Source: SIG565 sp045613385 | GTDB lineage: Bacteria > Bacillota > Clostridia > Oscillospirales > Acutalibacteraceae | DNA length: 64,000 nucleotides | NCBI GenBank assembly: GCA_045613385.1 | Contig: JAZLAW010000001.1 | Span: forward strand, 62,001 to 126,000 | Reading direction: 5' to 3' | Part shown: piece after piece, positions 26,238 through 33,630 of the stretch | Numbering within the stretch: position 1 is the first letter of the stretch | Layout: each line of letters opens with the position of its first letter | The notes under the pieces: model-generated | Told to the model about the DNA's origin: nothing | What the model saw: the letters and a program-made list of their open reading frames with translations, nothing else | Databases searched by the model: none | Made by a program: the position numbers and the translations under genes

Positions 26238-26266
26238 AGCCACACCTTACATTGTAAAGTGTGGCT
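26238..26266 (-). terminator. terminator after the Cys-rich protein gene
   Basis: A 13-bp stem (starts AGCCACAC, ends GTGTGGCT) with one mismatch and ATT loop, followed on the minus strand by CTTTTT. Confidence 0.8.
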
Positions 26267-26276
26267 AATTTAAAAA

Positions 26277-26723
26277 CTAATCTTCTGTGGTGCAGTCGTC
26301 GCAGTCACAATCTTCACAACCGCACTCGCATTCGAAGTCAAATTCAAGGTCTGTTCCGCAATTCGGACAATCAATACGGCCATCCATCAGCATCTCCTCA
26401 TCGAGATATATGATGTCATTACAATTAGGACAAACCACTTCGTAAACTTCATCATCTTCGTATTCATCATCGTCATCGCAGTTGCAGTCACAATCTTCAC
26501 AGTCTTCATAGATAAGCTCTTCTACATCAGCCAAGTCCTCATCAACTGCATCAAGTTGTTCTGCTAATTCAATCTGTGCATCATCAAGTTCATCAATTTC
26601 ATCACAGATATCACCCAAAAGTTCAATAATTGCGGAAAGGATTTTTCCTTCATCCGACTCAGTGTCAAGCTTAACACCTTCTGCCAAACCTTTGATATAA
26701 GCAACTTTTTCAGAAATAGTCAT
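26277..26723 (-). CDS. CD1247-like acidic protein with zinc ribbon and Cys-rich tail
   Basis: A protein of 148 residues. The N-terminal 60 residues (MTISEKVAYIKGLAEGVKLD, then a predicted helical acidic stretch) match the small Clostridial CD1247 N-terminal family. A run rich in D/E/C (EDCEDCDCNCDDDDE) follows, then a zinc-ribbon-like pair CPNCND...CPNCGT, then a tail CECGCEDCDCDDC. The protein has about 18 cysteines and over a third acidic residues, suggesting metal binding. Function unknown. It follows efp by 18 nt on the same strand. Confidence 0.75.
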   Translation of the reverse strand: MTISEKVAYIKGLAEGVKLDTESDEGKILSAIIELLGDICDEIDELDDAQIELAEQLDAVDEDLADVEELIYEDCEDCDCNCDDDDEYEDDEVYEVVCPNCNDIIYLDEEMLMDGRIDCPNCGTDLEFDFECECGCEDCDCDDCTTED

Positions 26724-26741
26724 TTTAATACTCCTTAAATT

Positions 26742-27299
26742 TTATGCACGTTCCATATACTCGCCGGTACGTGTATCAATACGAATCATATCGCCTTCAT
26801 TAATAAACAACGGAACGCGAATTTCTGCACCGGTTTCCAACTTAGCAGGTTTCATAGCGTTTGTTGCTGTATCACCTTTAAATCCCGGGTCTGTCTCAGC
26901 GATAGCTAATTCAACAAATGTAGGCGGTTCTACACCAAATATTTTACCCTTATATGATAAAATCTTACATACCATATTTTCCTTAACAAACTTAAAGTTG
27001 TCACCAAGTTCCGATGCATTTACAGGAACGAGTTCATAAGATTCAGGGTCCATAAAATAATACAATCCTTCATCATTGTAAGAATATTCCATATCTTTTC
27101 TTTCAACGAAAGCAGTCGGGAACTTATCATTGGGGTTGAATGTTTTTTCAACCACTGAACCTGCAATTACATTTCTAATTTTTGTACGAACGAAAGCAGC
27201 GCCCTTACCGGGTTTAACGTGCTGGAATTCAATAATCTGATACACGTTTCCATCCATTTCGAAAGTAACACCGTTTCTAAAATCGCCTGCACTTACCAT
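26742..27299 (-). CDS. efp: translation elongation factor P
   Basis: A protein of 185 residues with the three-domain EF-P text: domain I VSAGDFRNGVTFEMDGNVYQ and the modification loop HVKPGKGAAFVRTK (lysine at ~32), and C-terminal GDMIRIDTRTGEYMERA. It relieves ribosome stalling at polyproline. I chose ATG 27299 (MVSAGDF) with GGAGG upstream; the longer frame to 27395 would overlap the aroQ end and lacks family homology. A good internal promoter sits at 27333-27361. Confidence 0.97.
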   Translation of the reverse strand: MVSAGDFRNGVTFEMDGNVYQIIEFQHVKPGKGAAFVRTKIRNVIAGSVVEKTFNPNDKFPTAFVERKDMEYSYNDEGLYYFMDPESYELVPVNASELGDNFKFVKENMVCKILSYKGKIFGVEPPTFVELAIAETDPGFKGDTATNAMKPAKLETGAEIRVPLFINEGDMIRIDTRTGEYMERA

Positions 27300-27332
27300 T
27301 TTAATTCCTCCAATATAATAACTACATATAGT

Positions 27333-27361
27333 AGTATAAAAGTTTTTACCCCAAATGTCAA
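27333..27361 (-). promoter_or_regulatory. sigma-A promoter of efp
   Basis: Minus strand: TTGACA (27356-27361), 17-bp spacer, TATACT (27333-27338), confirming the ATG at 27299. Confidence 0.75.
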
Positions 27362-27372
27362 GGCAAATATTG

Positions 27373-27813
27373 TTAAATAAGGTCGCGAATTGCACTAATT
27401 GCTAATAAATAGCTGTTTACTCCAAAGCCCGAAATACTTCCTTTGCAAACAGGGCCAATCACAGATATTCTTCTGAAATCTTCTCTCGCATCTACATTAG
27501 ATAAATGAACTTCTATAAAAGGCTTTTCAACCGCCGAAATAGCATCGCGAATGGCATAACTATAGTGTGTGAGAGCGCCCGCATTTATTATGCAACCGTC
27601 ATATTCTTTGTACACCTGATGAATTTTATCAATAATATCGCCTTCACAATTAGATTGGAAAAACTCGCACTGAATTTTCATCCCCTGAGCATAACTACTG
27701 ATTGCATTATTGATTCCCGCAAGATTTTTTGTTCCGTAAATCTGCGGTTCGCGAACTCCTAACATATTTAAATTCGGACCATTAATAATTAAAATTTTAC
27801 CCGTTTTCATCAT
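27373..27813 (-). CDS. aroQ: 3-dehydroquinate dehydratase, type II
   Basis: A protein of 146 residues. ILIINGPNLNMLGVREPQIYG carries the catalytic tyrosine, INAGALTHYSYAIRDA the substrate loop, and EVHLSNVDAREDFR the catalytic histidine. It is the third shikimate-pathway step. No other aro gene is adjacent. It overlaps the upstream nfo-like stop by 4 nt. Confidence 0.96.
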   Translation of the reverse strand: MMKTGKILIINGPNLNMLGVREPQIYGTKNLAGINNAISSYAQGMKIQCEFFQSNCEGDIIDKIHQVYKEYDGCIINAGALTHYSYAIRDAISAVEKPFIEVHLSNVDAREDFRRISVIGPVCKGSISGFGVNSYLLAISAIRDLI

Positions 27814-28667
27814 TTAATCAACCCCATATAGTATTTTTGCATTTGTAAAGCATCCTCCGATTGTGTGCCATCAGACTCGCAAATAAAGGTAGGATGACAA
27901 TTCTTTTTAGCGGTAATTTCCATCACCGGTTCAAAATCAGGACCAAAAACATTGTCTTCAAAAGTTAAATGCTTTTTTTCGCCGCCGCCGATTGTATACT
28001 CTATTTTTGAAAAATGTGAATGAAACTCCCGTAATCTTGAAACACCGAGACGATTTTCAATCTGATTAAATATATTTTCGAAATCTTTATATTCTTTAAG
28101 CGAACCGAATGTACGGGCATTAAGATGACCAAAATCTATACACGGTAGCAATCTTTCATCTAATTCACACAAGGTGAGAACTTCGTTTAAATCTCCCAAC
28201 TGGTTGATTTTACCCATCGTTTCCGGACAAATTCTAATGTTGGATAAACCTTCTTCATCAAGCGCTCTGATAGCAAGTTTCATAGTATCTATTGCCAAAA
28301 GCAAAGCCTCTTCTCGAGAAATTTTACCGCACGAGCCTGTATGAACAATAATTCGATCTCCACCCATAGCATTTACCGCACGAGCACTACTTAGGATATA
28401 ATTAATAGAGTTTAAACGCTTTTCTTCGTCTACCGATGACATCGAAATATAATATGGCGCGTGTAGTGATACGGCTATCCGAGCTTCTTCCATAGCAAGT
28501 CCAAATTGTTTTGCTTTATCAAGTCCTATATTAACACCGCGTCCACACTGATATTCAAATGCAGTAAGCCCGAATTTTGTCAGATATTCGGGAATTTGTA
28601 AACTGTGTTTATATCCCATTGCAGTAAAACTAAGCGAGTTACCCGCCGGACCAAACAAAGCTGACAT
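27810..28667 (-). CDS. nfo: endonuclease IV-like TIM-barrel protein
   Basis: A protein of 285 residues of the AP endonuclease 2 family. Metal-ligand regions are visible: VSLHAPYYISM, IIVHTGSCG, ICPETMGK, PCIDFGHLNAR, EFHSHFSKIEY and an E at CESDG. Endonuclease IV cleaves abasic sites with a tri-zinc centre. The ligand set appears complete, though the N-terminus is slightly divergent. It lies between yqeG (2 nt gap) and aroQ (4 nt overlap). Confidence 0.85.
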   Translation of the reverse strand: MSALFGPAGNSLSFTAMGYKHSLQIPEYLTKFGLTAFEYQCGRGVNIGLDKAKQFGLAMEEARIAVSLHAPYYISMSSVDEEKRLNSINYILSSARAVNAMGGDRIIVHTGSCGKISREEALLLAIDTMKLAIRALDEEGLSNIRICPETMGKINQLGDLNEVLTLCELDERLLPCIDFGHLNARTFGSLKEYKDFENIFNQIENRLGVSRLREFHSHFSKIEYTIGGGEKKHLTFEDNVFGPDFEPVMEITAKKNCHPTFICESDGTQSEDALQMQKYYMGLIK

Positions 28668-28669
28668 AC

Positions 28670-29161
28670 TTACACCCCAAACTTATAGTATTTATAGAAA
28701 ATTTTTTCTAATTTTCTTCGTATTTTGAAAGAAGTCATTGTTTCTTCTTGGATAGGATTTAAAATAATTGTTTTAACGCCCGCCAAGTGTCCTCCAAGTG
28801 AATCGGTAAACAACTGGTCACCTACGATGGCGGTTTGCTTAAGACCCGTTCCTAATCTTTTTACAGATTTCCAATAACCAAAAGGCAACGGTTTTAACCC
28901 TAAGGAAAAATATTTCAAACCAATCTTTTCAGCAAATGGACGTACTCTTTTTTCCTTTGAATTTGACAGAACAATTAATTCAATATTGTTCTCAGACATA
29001 AGCTGCAACCAATCTTTCAGTCCATCCAACAATACTTCTCCGTGATGTGTAGAAAGTGTATTGTCCACATCAAGAATCAAACCCTTGATATTATTATCCT
29101 GTAATAAAGAAAGGGTTATATCCGTAATTCTATTAAGTTTAATATGTGGCTTTAATAACAT
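28670..29161 (-). CDS. yqeG: YqeG-family HAD IIIA phosphatase
   Basis: A protein of 163 residues. HAD motif I is LILDVDNTLSTHHG, motif II LIVLSNSKEKR, and motif III with GDQLFTDSLGGHLAG. YqeG proteins are small cytoplasmic phosphatases related to mitochondrial phosphatidylglycerophosphatase; the substrate here is not known. ATG 29161 follows GGAG by about six bases. Confidence 0.92.
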   Translation of the reverse strand: MLLKPHIKLNRITDITLSLLQDNNIKGLILDVDNTLSTHHGEVLLDGLKDWLQLMSENNIELIVLSNSKEKRVRPFAEKIGLKYFSLGLKPLPFGYWKSVKRLGTGLKQTAIVGDQLFTDSLGGHLAGVKTIILNPIQEETMTSFKIRRKLEKIFYKYYKFGV

Positions 29162-29178
29162 AATACACTCCAAAAATT

Positions 29179-29205
29179 AAAAGCGGTTGTTAAACAACCG
29201 CTTTT
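29179..29205 (-). terminator. terminator of rpsU
   Basis: Perfect 12-bp arms AAAAGCGGTTGT and ACAACCGCTTTT with TAA loop, then a T-rich run on the minus strand. Confidence 0.85.
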
Positions 29206-29221
29206 CTGCTGAAATTTTAGC

Positions 29222-29398
29222 TTAGCGGAACTTGCGCTTACGTGCTGCTTCCGACTTCTTTTTACGTTTTACAGAGGGTTTCTCGTAATGTTCTCTTTTA
29301 CGAACTTCTTGTATAACACCGTCTTTTGCTGTTTGCCTTTTAAAACGTCTAAGAGCATTATCCAGCGATTCGTTTTCCTTAATACGAACCTGACTCAT
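29222..29398 (-). CDS. rpsU: 30S ribosomal protein S21
   Basis: A protein of 58 residues, translated by hand: MSQVRIKENESLDNALRRFK at the start, then the basic tail ending KSEAARKRKFR. This is full length for S21. GGGAGGG precedes the ATG, and a strong promoter and a terminator frame it as a single-gene unit. Confidence 0.95.
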   Translation of the reverse strand: MSQVRIKENESLDNALRRFKRQTAKDGVIQEVRKREHYEKPSVKRKKKSEAARKRKFR

Positions 29399-29447
29399 AT
29401 ATTTCCCTCCCTTAGCAAAATCATAATGTAAACACTAAGTAATAATT

Positions 29448-29477
29448 ATTATACATTACCGTTAAGGGACTTGTCAA
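29448..29477 (-). promoter_or_regulatory. sigma-A promoter of rpsU
   Basis: Minus strand: consensus TTGACA (29472-29477), 18-bp spacer, consensus TATAAT (29448-29453). Confidence 0.8.
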
Positions 29478-29498
29478 GTATATTTTAAAAATAAAAAA

Positions 29499-29522
29499 CC
29501 GATATGCTAAAAAGCATATCGG
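29499..29522 (-). terminator. terminator of ptsH
   Basis: Perfect 10-bp arms CCGATATGCT and AGCATATCGG, AAAA loop, followed on the minus strand by TTTTTTAT. Confidence 0.85.
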
Positions 29523-29533
29523 ATAATTACTTA

Positions 29534-29797
29534 TTAATCAACAAAACCTGATTCAACAAGTTTAATAAGTGCTGCGAGAGCTTCCTGTTCATCAACACCG
29601 TCTACGATAATTTTGATTTCGGTATTGCCGACAATTCCTAAAGACAAAACACCAAGAAGACTTTTAGCATTTACTCTGCGTTCATCTTTTTCTACCCAAA
29701 TTGATGATTTAAATTCATTGGCTTTCTGAATAAAGAATGTAGCAGGACGTGCATGTAAACCTACCTGATTTTGTACAACAACTTCTTTAACACACAT
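29534..29797 (-). CDS. ptsH: phosphocarrier protein HPr
   Basis: A protein of 87 residues with H15 in GLHARPAT (PEP-dependent site) and S46 in NAKSLLGVLSLGI (HPr kinase site). Both regulatory and catalytic sites are present, so this is HPr and not Crh. It transfers phosphate in sugar PTS uptake and, phosphorylated on Ser46, co-represses with CcpA. No ptsI is adjacent. Own promoter and terminator. Confidence 0.95.
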   Translation of the reverse strand: MCVKEVVVQNQVGLHARPATFFIQKANEFKSSIWVEKDERRVNAKSLLGVLSLGIVGNTEIKIIVDGVDEQEALAALIKLVESGFVD

Positions 29798-29845
29798 AAT
29801 TTAAGTCTCCTTACAGTCAAAATTTTTGTATCGACTACACTACAA

Positions 29846-29873
29846 ATTATACTTTTTTTATAAAAAGTGTCAA
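29846..29873 (-). promoter_or_regulatory. sigma-A promoter of ptsH
   Basis: Minus strand: TTGACA (29868-29873), 16-bp spacer, TATAAT (29846-29851). Confidence 0.8.
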
Positions 29874-29972
29874 CATTTCTAATATAAGTTCTATGTTTTA
29901 TACCAAAGAAAAACAAATTTCTATACCGCTATTTGTTTATTTTGACTATATTTTAATAAAAATTATCAAAAA

Positions 29973-29990
29973 AACACTATATGTCGTGTT
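29973..29990 (-). terminator. weak terminator after trmD
   Basis: Five-base stem AACAC/GTGTT with an 8-nt loop, followed on the minus strand by T7. It begins right after the trmD stop. Confidence 0.45.
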
Positions 29991-29991
29991 G

Positions 29992-30723
29992 TCACTTATT
30001 TAAATTATCAATATATTCTAAATCGGCTTTTGTCAGTTCCGCGTTTTTTAAAATATCTGGTCTGCGACTGAAAGTTATATCTAAAGATTTTTCTCTACGC
30101 CACTTATTAATCAAAGCGTGATTACCCGATAGCAAAACTTCGGGTACTTCTTTATCGTGCCAAACTGCCGGTTTGGTATACTGCGAATATTCGAGTAACC
30201 CTGAAAAATGACTTTCTTCGGTGAAACATATATCATCCGATAAAACACCTGGCAACATACGACAAACAGCATCCGCTACAACCAATGCCGGTAATTCGCC
30301 GCCGGTAAGCACAAAATCACCAATAGAAATTTCTTCATCGACAATTTCTTCAATTATACGTTCATCGACACCTTCATAATGGCCGCATAAAAGAACTATA
30401 TGTTCCAATTTCGAGAGTTCTATTGCCTTGCTTTGTGTAAAGGTTTCCCCTTTTGGCGATAAATATACCACATGCGGTTTTTTAGAATTATCATCTAAAA
30501 GACTTTGGTATGTACTGTATATCGGCTCTGCAGCCATTACCATACCCATTCCGCCACCATAAGGGGTATCATCCACCTTATTGTGTTTATTGTTTGCAAA
30601 ATCTCGTATATTTATGCAATTAATATCAACCTTTCCGTTCTTTTGCGCTCTGCCGATAATGCTTTCATTAACAAAGGCTTCGCACATCTGTGGGAAAAGT
30701 GTTAAAATGCTAATCTTCATCAT
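29992..30723 (-). CDS. trmD: tRNA (guanine37-N1)-methyltransferase
   Basis: A protein of 243 residues with the SPOUT trefoil-knot text: PYGGGMGMVMAAEPIY, YLSPKGETFTQ, LLCGHYEGVDERI, SIGDFVLTGGELPALV. It methylates G37 of tRNAs, including the tRNA-Pro found in this window. The start overlaps the rimM end, and AAGGG lies 8 nt before ATG 30723. It is last in the ylxM-ffh operon; rplS, often the next gene, is not here. Confidence 0.96.
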   Translation of the reverse strand: MMKISILTLFPQMCEAFVNESIIGRAQKNGKVDINCINIRDFANNKHNKVDDTPYGGGMGMVMAAEPIYSTYQSLLDDNSKKPHVVYLSPKGETFTQSKAIELSKLEHIVLLCGHYEGVDERIIEEIVDEEISIGDFVLTGGELPALVVADAVCRMLPGVLSDDICFTEESHFSGLLEYSQYTKPAVWHDKEVPEVLLSGNHALINKWRREKSLDITFSRRPDILKNAELTKADLEYIDNLNK

Positions 30724-31225
30724 CAAAAATTCCCTTCAAGGGTGTTATAAATATCTTCCCATTTTCAATATCTACCTTTTTTACTACATCAGGTATTACG
30801 GGAATAAGATACTCTGTAGATTCTTTTAAAATATGCCATACATCATTTGCATCTGTTTGCGATACATCGGATATAACTCCTAAAAGTTCGCCCGTAGCAT
30901 CATCAAAAACACTGCAATCAATAATATCTTGTATAAAATATCTGCCTTCTTGTAAATTTAACTCATCACGGTCAATATATATAACCCTTTCTCTGAGTTT
31001 TACTGCTTCTTCGACAGAATCTATTTCTTTAAATTTAGCGATAAAAACATTGCCGTTTGGCGCAATTCGTTCCTTTGTCAATGCAACACTGCCTTTATCA
31101 TCTAAATAAAAATTTTTTACTTTGGATAAAAATTTTATATCATCACACCACGGTTGGATACGTACCATTCCGCGTATGCCGTGAGTCCCTGTGATTTTAC
31201 CTGTTTCTAAAAATTGTTTTTTCAT
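30710..31225 (-). CDS. rimM: 16S rRNA maturation factor RimM
   Basis: About 171 residues: an N-terminal RimM beta-barrel (GKITGTHGIRGMVRIQPW) and a C-terminal PRC-like domain (YFIQDIIDCSVFDDATGELLG). It assists 30S head assembly. The start is ATG 31225 or the ATG two codons earlier; GGGATG precedes it. It overlaps trmD by 14 nt. Confidence 0.94.
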   Translation of the reverse strand: MKKQFLETGKITGTHGIRGMVRIQPWCDDIKFLSKVKNFYLDDKGSVALTKERIAPNGNVFIAKFKEIDSVEEAVKLRERVIYIDRDELNLQEGRYFIQDIIDCSVFDDATGELLGVISDVSQTDANDVWHILKESTEYLIPVIPDVVKKVDIENGKIFITPLKGIFDDED

Positions 31226-31240
31226 AAACATCCCATTATA

Positions 31241-31270
31241 TTAATACCCCCAAATAAATGGGGGCATTAA
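31241..31270 (-). terminator. hairpin between khpA and rimM
   Basis: A stem centred on CCCCCA/TGGGGG, extended by TTAAT/ATTAA across one mismatch. There is no T run after it on the minus strand, so it may be an mRNA-processing or attenuating hairpin and not a full terminator. Confidence 0.45.
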
Positions 31271-31283
31271 ATTAATTTTTAAA

Positions 31284-31517
31284 TTAATCGATTTCTACTG
31301 CTATTTTCATATTATTACGATTAGCAGCCGCGCGCATTACTACGCGAATTGCCTTGGCAATTCGTCCCTGTTTGCCTATAACTCTGCCCATATCGTCTTC
31401 TGCAACGTGAAGATGGTAAACTTTTACCCCTTCTTCGTTTACTTCATCGGCAGTAGCAGTAACTGCATCGGGATTTTGTACAAGTCCACGTGCAATCGAA
31501 ACAAGAAGTTCTTCCAT
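31284..31517 (-). CDS. khpA: KH-domain RNA-binding protein KhpA (YlqC)
   Basis: A protein of 77 residues with a single KH fold and the RNA-binding GxxG loop in VIGKQGRIAKAIR. The family text LLVSIARGLVQNPDAV opens the protein. KhpA, with KhpB, binds RNA and affects cell elongation in Firmicutes. GGAGGAATCATA precedes the ATG. It lies between rpsP and rimM, its usual position. Confidence 0.93.
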   Translation of the reverse strand: MEELLVSIARGLVQNPDAVTATADEVNEEGVKVYHLHVAEDDMGRVIGKQGRIAKAIRVVMRAAANRNNMKIAVEID

Positions 31518-31539
31518 TATGATTCCTCCGAATTCTTAA

Positions 31540-31782
31540 TTAAAGCACACCGTTTTTCTTCAAGATAGCTTTAACGGTATCGGTAGGCTGTGCGCCGTTA
31601 GCAATCCATTTCTTTGCTTTATCAGCATCAATGCTTACTACAGCCGGGTCCTTTGTGGTATCATAATAACCGATTTCTTCGATAAAACGACCATCACGCG
31701 GGAATCTTGAATCAGCAACAACTACACGATAGAAAGGAGCTTTTTTAGCACCCATACGACGAAGTCTGATTTTAACTGCCAT
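31540..31782 (-). CDS. rpsP: 30S ribosomal protein S16
   Basis: A protein of 80 residues with canonical text VKIRLRRMGAKKAPFYRVVVADSR (shown in parts: VKIRLRRMGAKKAPFY, RVVVADSRFPRDGRFIE). GGAGGTG lies before the ATG. It is between ffh and khpA. Confidence 0.97.
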   Translation of the reverse strand: MAVKIRLRRMGAKKAPFYRVVVADSRFPRDGRFIEEIGYYDTTKDPAVVSIDADKAKKWIANGAQPTDTVKAILKKNGVL

Positions 31783-31829
31783 TTAAAACACCTCCAAAAA
31801 TTATGTTCTATTTTAAAAAGAATGCTCTT

Positions 31830-33173
31830 TTAAAAACCAAAGTTACCTGGCAGACCGCCTAATCTGCCAAGGGCTTTTTTGCCCTTTTTAGAAGAAAATT
31901 GCTTAAACATTTTCTTCATCTGCTCATATTGTTTTATCAATTTGTTAACTTCTTCAACACTCGTTCCCGAACCCGCCGCTATCCTTCTTCTGCGAGAGGC
32001 ATTAAGAATATCGGGTTTGGCTCGTTCTTTAGCGGTCATCGATGTGATAATTGCTTCTGTACGAAGAATTTGCCTTTCATCAATATCTGCATCTCGAACC
32101 TGTTTGTCAAGTCCGGGCATCATAGATAAAATACTCTTAACAGAGCCCATTTTCTTGATTTGGCGGAACTGATCAAGCAAATCGTTCATATCAAATTTGT
32201 TTTCCTGCAAACGCTTTGCAGTTTCTTCCGCTTTTTTCTCATCAATTTCAGATTCAACTTTTTCTATAAGCGATAGCATATCGCCCATACCAAGAATTCT
32301 GGATGCCATACGGTCGGGATGGAATTCATCAAGGTCATCCATCTTTTCACCAACACCCGCAAACATAATGGGTTTGCCTGTAACCGCCCTTACTGAAAGA
32401 GCCGCACCGCCACGGGTATCACCGTCGAGTTTTGTAAGTATAACACCATCAATTTCAAGTTGTTCATTAAAAGACTTTGCGATATTTACAGAATCCTGAC
32501 CGACCATTGAGTCAATAACCAACAAAACATTATTAACTTCAACCGCCTGAGTAATTCTTTTTAATTCCGCCATAAGTTCTTCATCGATATGAAGTCGACC
32601 CGCGGTATCAAGAATCACAAAATCGTTTCCGTAATCACGCGCGTGTTTAACCGCCGCTATGGCAATTTTTTCAGGTTTTTCTTTACCCATTTCAAAAACA
32701 GGTACGTTTACACTCTCACCTACAACCTTTAACTGCTCTATAGCTGCAGGTCGATATATATCACAGGCGACCAACAGCGGTCTATGACCTTGTTGTTTCA
32801 AAAATTTAGCCAATTTACCCGAATGTGTAGTTTTACCGGAGCCTTGCAAACCGCACATCATAATAATTGTAGGGATTTTTGAAGCGGTTTTAAGTCTCGC
32901 CTGCTCACCGCCCATAAGACTAGTCAATTCATCGCGTACAACCTTAACAACCATTTGCGGTGCTGTAAGGCTTTCCATAATATTCTGGCCAATACATTTT
33001 TCGGCAACAGAGCTGGTAAAATCTTTAGCAACTTTATAATTAACATCCGCTTCTAAAAGAGCCAAACGGACTTCACGCATTGCTTCCTTGACATCGGTTT
33101 CAGTCAATTTACCGCGTGAACGCAGACGCTTAAAGACTGCGGACAGTTTATCGGAAAGATTATCAAACGCCAT
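31830..33173 (-). CDS. ffh: signal recognition particle GTPase Ffh
   Basis: A protein of 447 residues: N domain, GTPase G domain (GLQGSGKTTHSGKLA, DTAGR, TKLDGD) and a C-terminal methionine-rich M domain binding 4.5S RNA and signal sequences. It targets membrane proteins to the translocon. It starts 17 nt after ylxM, its usual partner. Confidence 0.97.
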   Translation of the reverse strand: MAFDNLSDKLSAVFKRLRSRGKLTETDVKEAMREVRLALLEADVNYKVAKDFTSSVAEKCIGQNIMESLTAPQMVVKVVRDELTSLMGGEQARLKTASKIPTIIMMCGLQGSGKTTHSGKLAKFLKQQGHRPLLVACDIYRPAAIEQLKVVGESVNVPVFEMGKEKPEKIAIAAVKHARDYGNDFVILDTAGRLHIDEELMAELKRITQAVEVNNVLLVIDSMVGQDSVNIAKSFNEQLEIDGVILTKLDGDTRGGAALSVRAVTGKPIMFAGVGEKMDDLDEFHPDRMASRILGMGDMLSLIEKVESEIDEKKAEETAKRLQENKFDMNDLLDQFRQIKKMGSVKSILSMMPGLDKQVRDADIDERQILRTEAIITSMTAKERAKPDILNASRRRRIAAGSGTSVEEVNKLIKQYEQMKKMFKQFSSKKGKKALGRLGGLPGNFGF

Positions 33174-33190
33174 AATGCACTACCTTTAAA

Positions 33191-33493
33191 TCAAAAATTA
33201 TCAATAAATCGGAATAACTCTTCAATCGTTTCAGGATTCTGCTTTGCAATATTACAAAGTCCTTTTAATTTTAAAGTCTTATTATACAGTCCAAGATTTT
33301 TTTCAAGTTCTAATAGCTGTTGCTCGGTACGTTTAACAAAATCACGTACACCCTGTCTTGTGATTCCAAAATTTTCGGCAATTTCGGATAAAGAAAAATC
33401 TTCATTATAATAGCAATCAAAAATTTCTCTTTGTTTATCATTTAAACAGGCGCTATAACAATCAAATAAAAGCGAAATATTTAAGTCTTTCAT
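33191..33493 (-). CDS. ylxM: YlxM-family helix-turn-helix protein
   Basis: A protein of 100 residues (UPF0122) with a sigma-70 region-4-like helix-turn-helix (LSEIAENFGITRQGVRDFVKR). In streptococci YlxM stimulates the SRP GTPases; here it heads the ffh operon as usual. GGAG lies 6 nt before the ATG. A near-palindrome (AAAGTAAATTACTTT, 33511-33525) sits in its leader. Confidence 0.92.
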   Translation of the reverse strand: MKDLNISLLFDCYSACLNDKQREIFDCYYNEDFSLSEIAENFGITRQGVRDFVKRTEQQLLELEKNLGLYNKTLKLKGLCNIAKQNPETIEELFRFIDNF

Positions 33494-33533
33494 ACTTTAC
33501 TCCGTCTGCAAAGTAAATTACTTTACAGGTGCT

Positions 33534-33562
33534 ATTATAACAACTAAAAATTGGTTTGTCAA
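33534..33562 (-). promoter_or_regulatory. sigma-A promoter of the ylxM-ffh operon
   Basis: Minus strand: consensus TTGACA (33557-33562), 17-bp spacer, TATAAT (33534-33539). It is back to back with the promoter of the OppA-like gene. Confidence 0.82.
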
Positions 33563-33569
33563 GTTTTTC

Positions 33570-33598
33570 TTGAAATATATCGTGTGCTAATCTATAAT
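33570..33598 (+). promoter_or_regulatory. sigma-A promoter of the OppA-like gene
   Basis: TTGAAA (33570-33575), 17-bp spacer, TATAAT (33593-33598). Confidence 0.75.
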
Positions 33599-33630
33599 TA
33601 TTTTATAAAATAAATTTTTGGGGTAAACAA

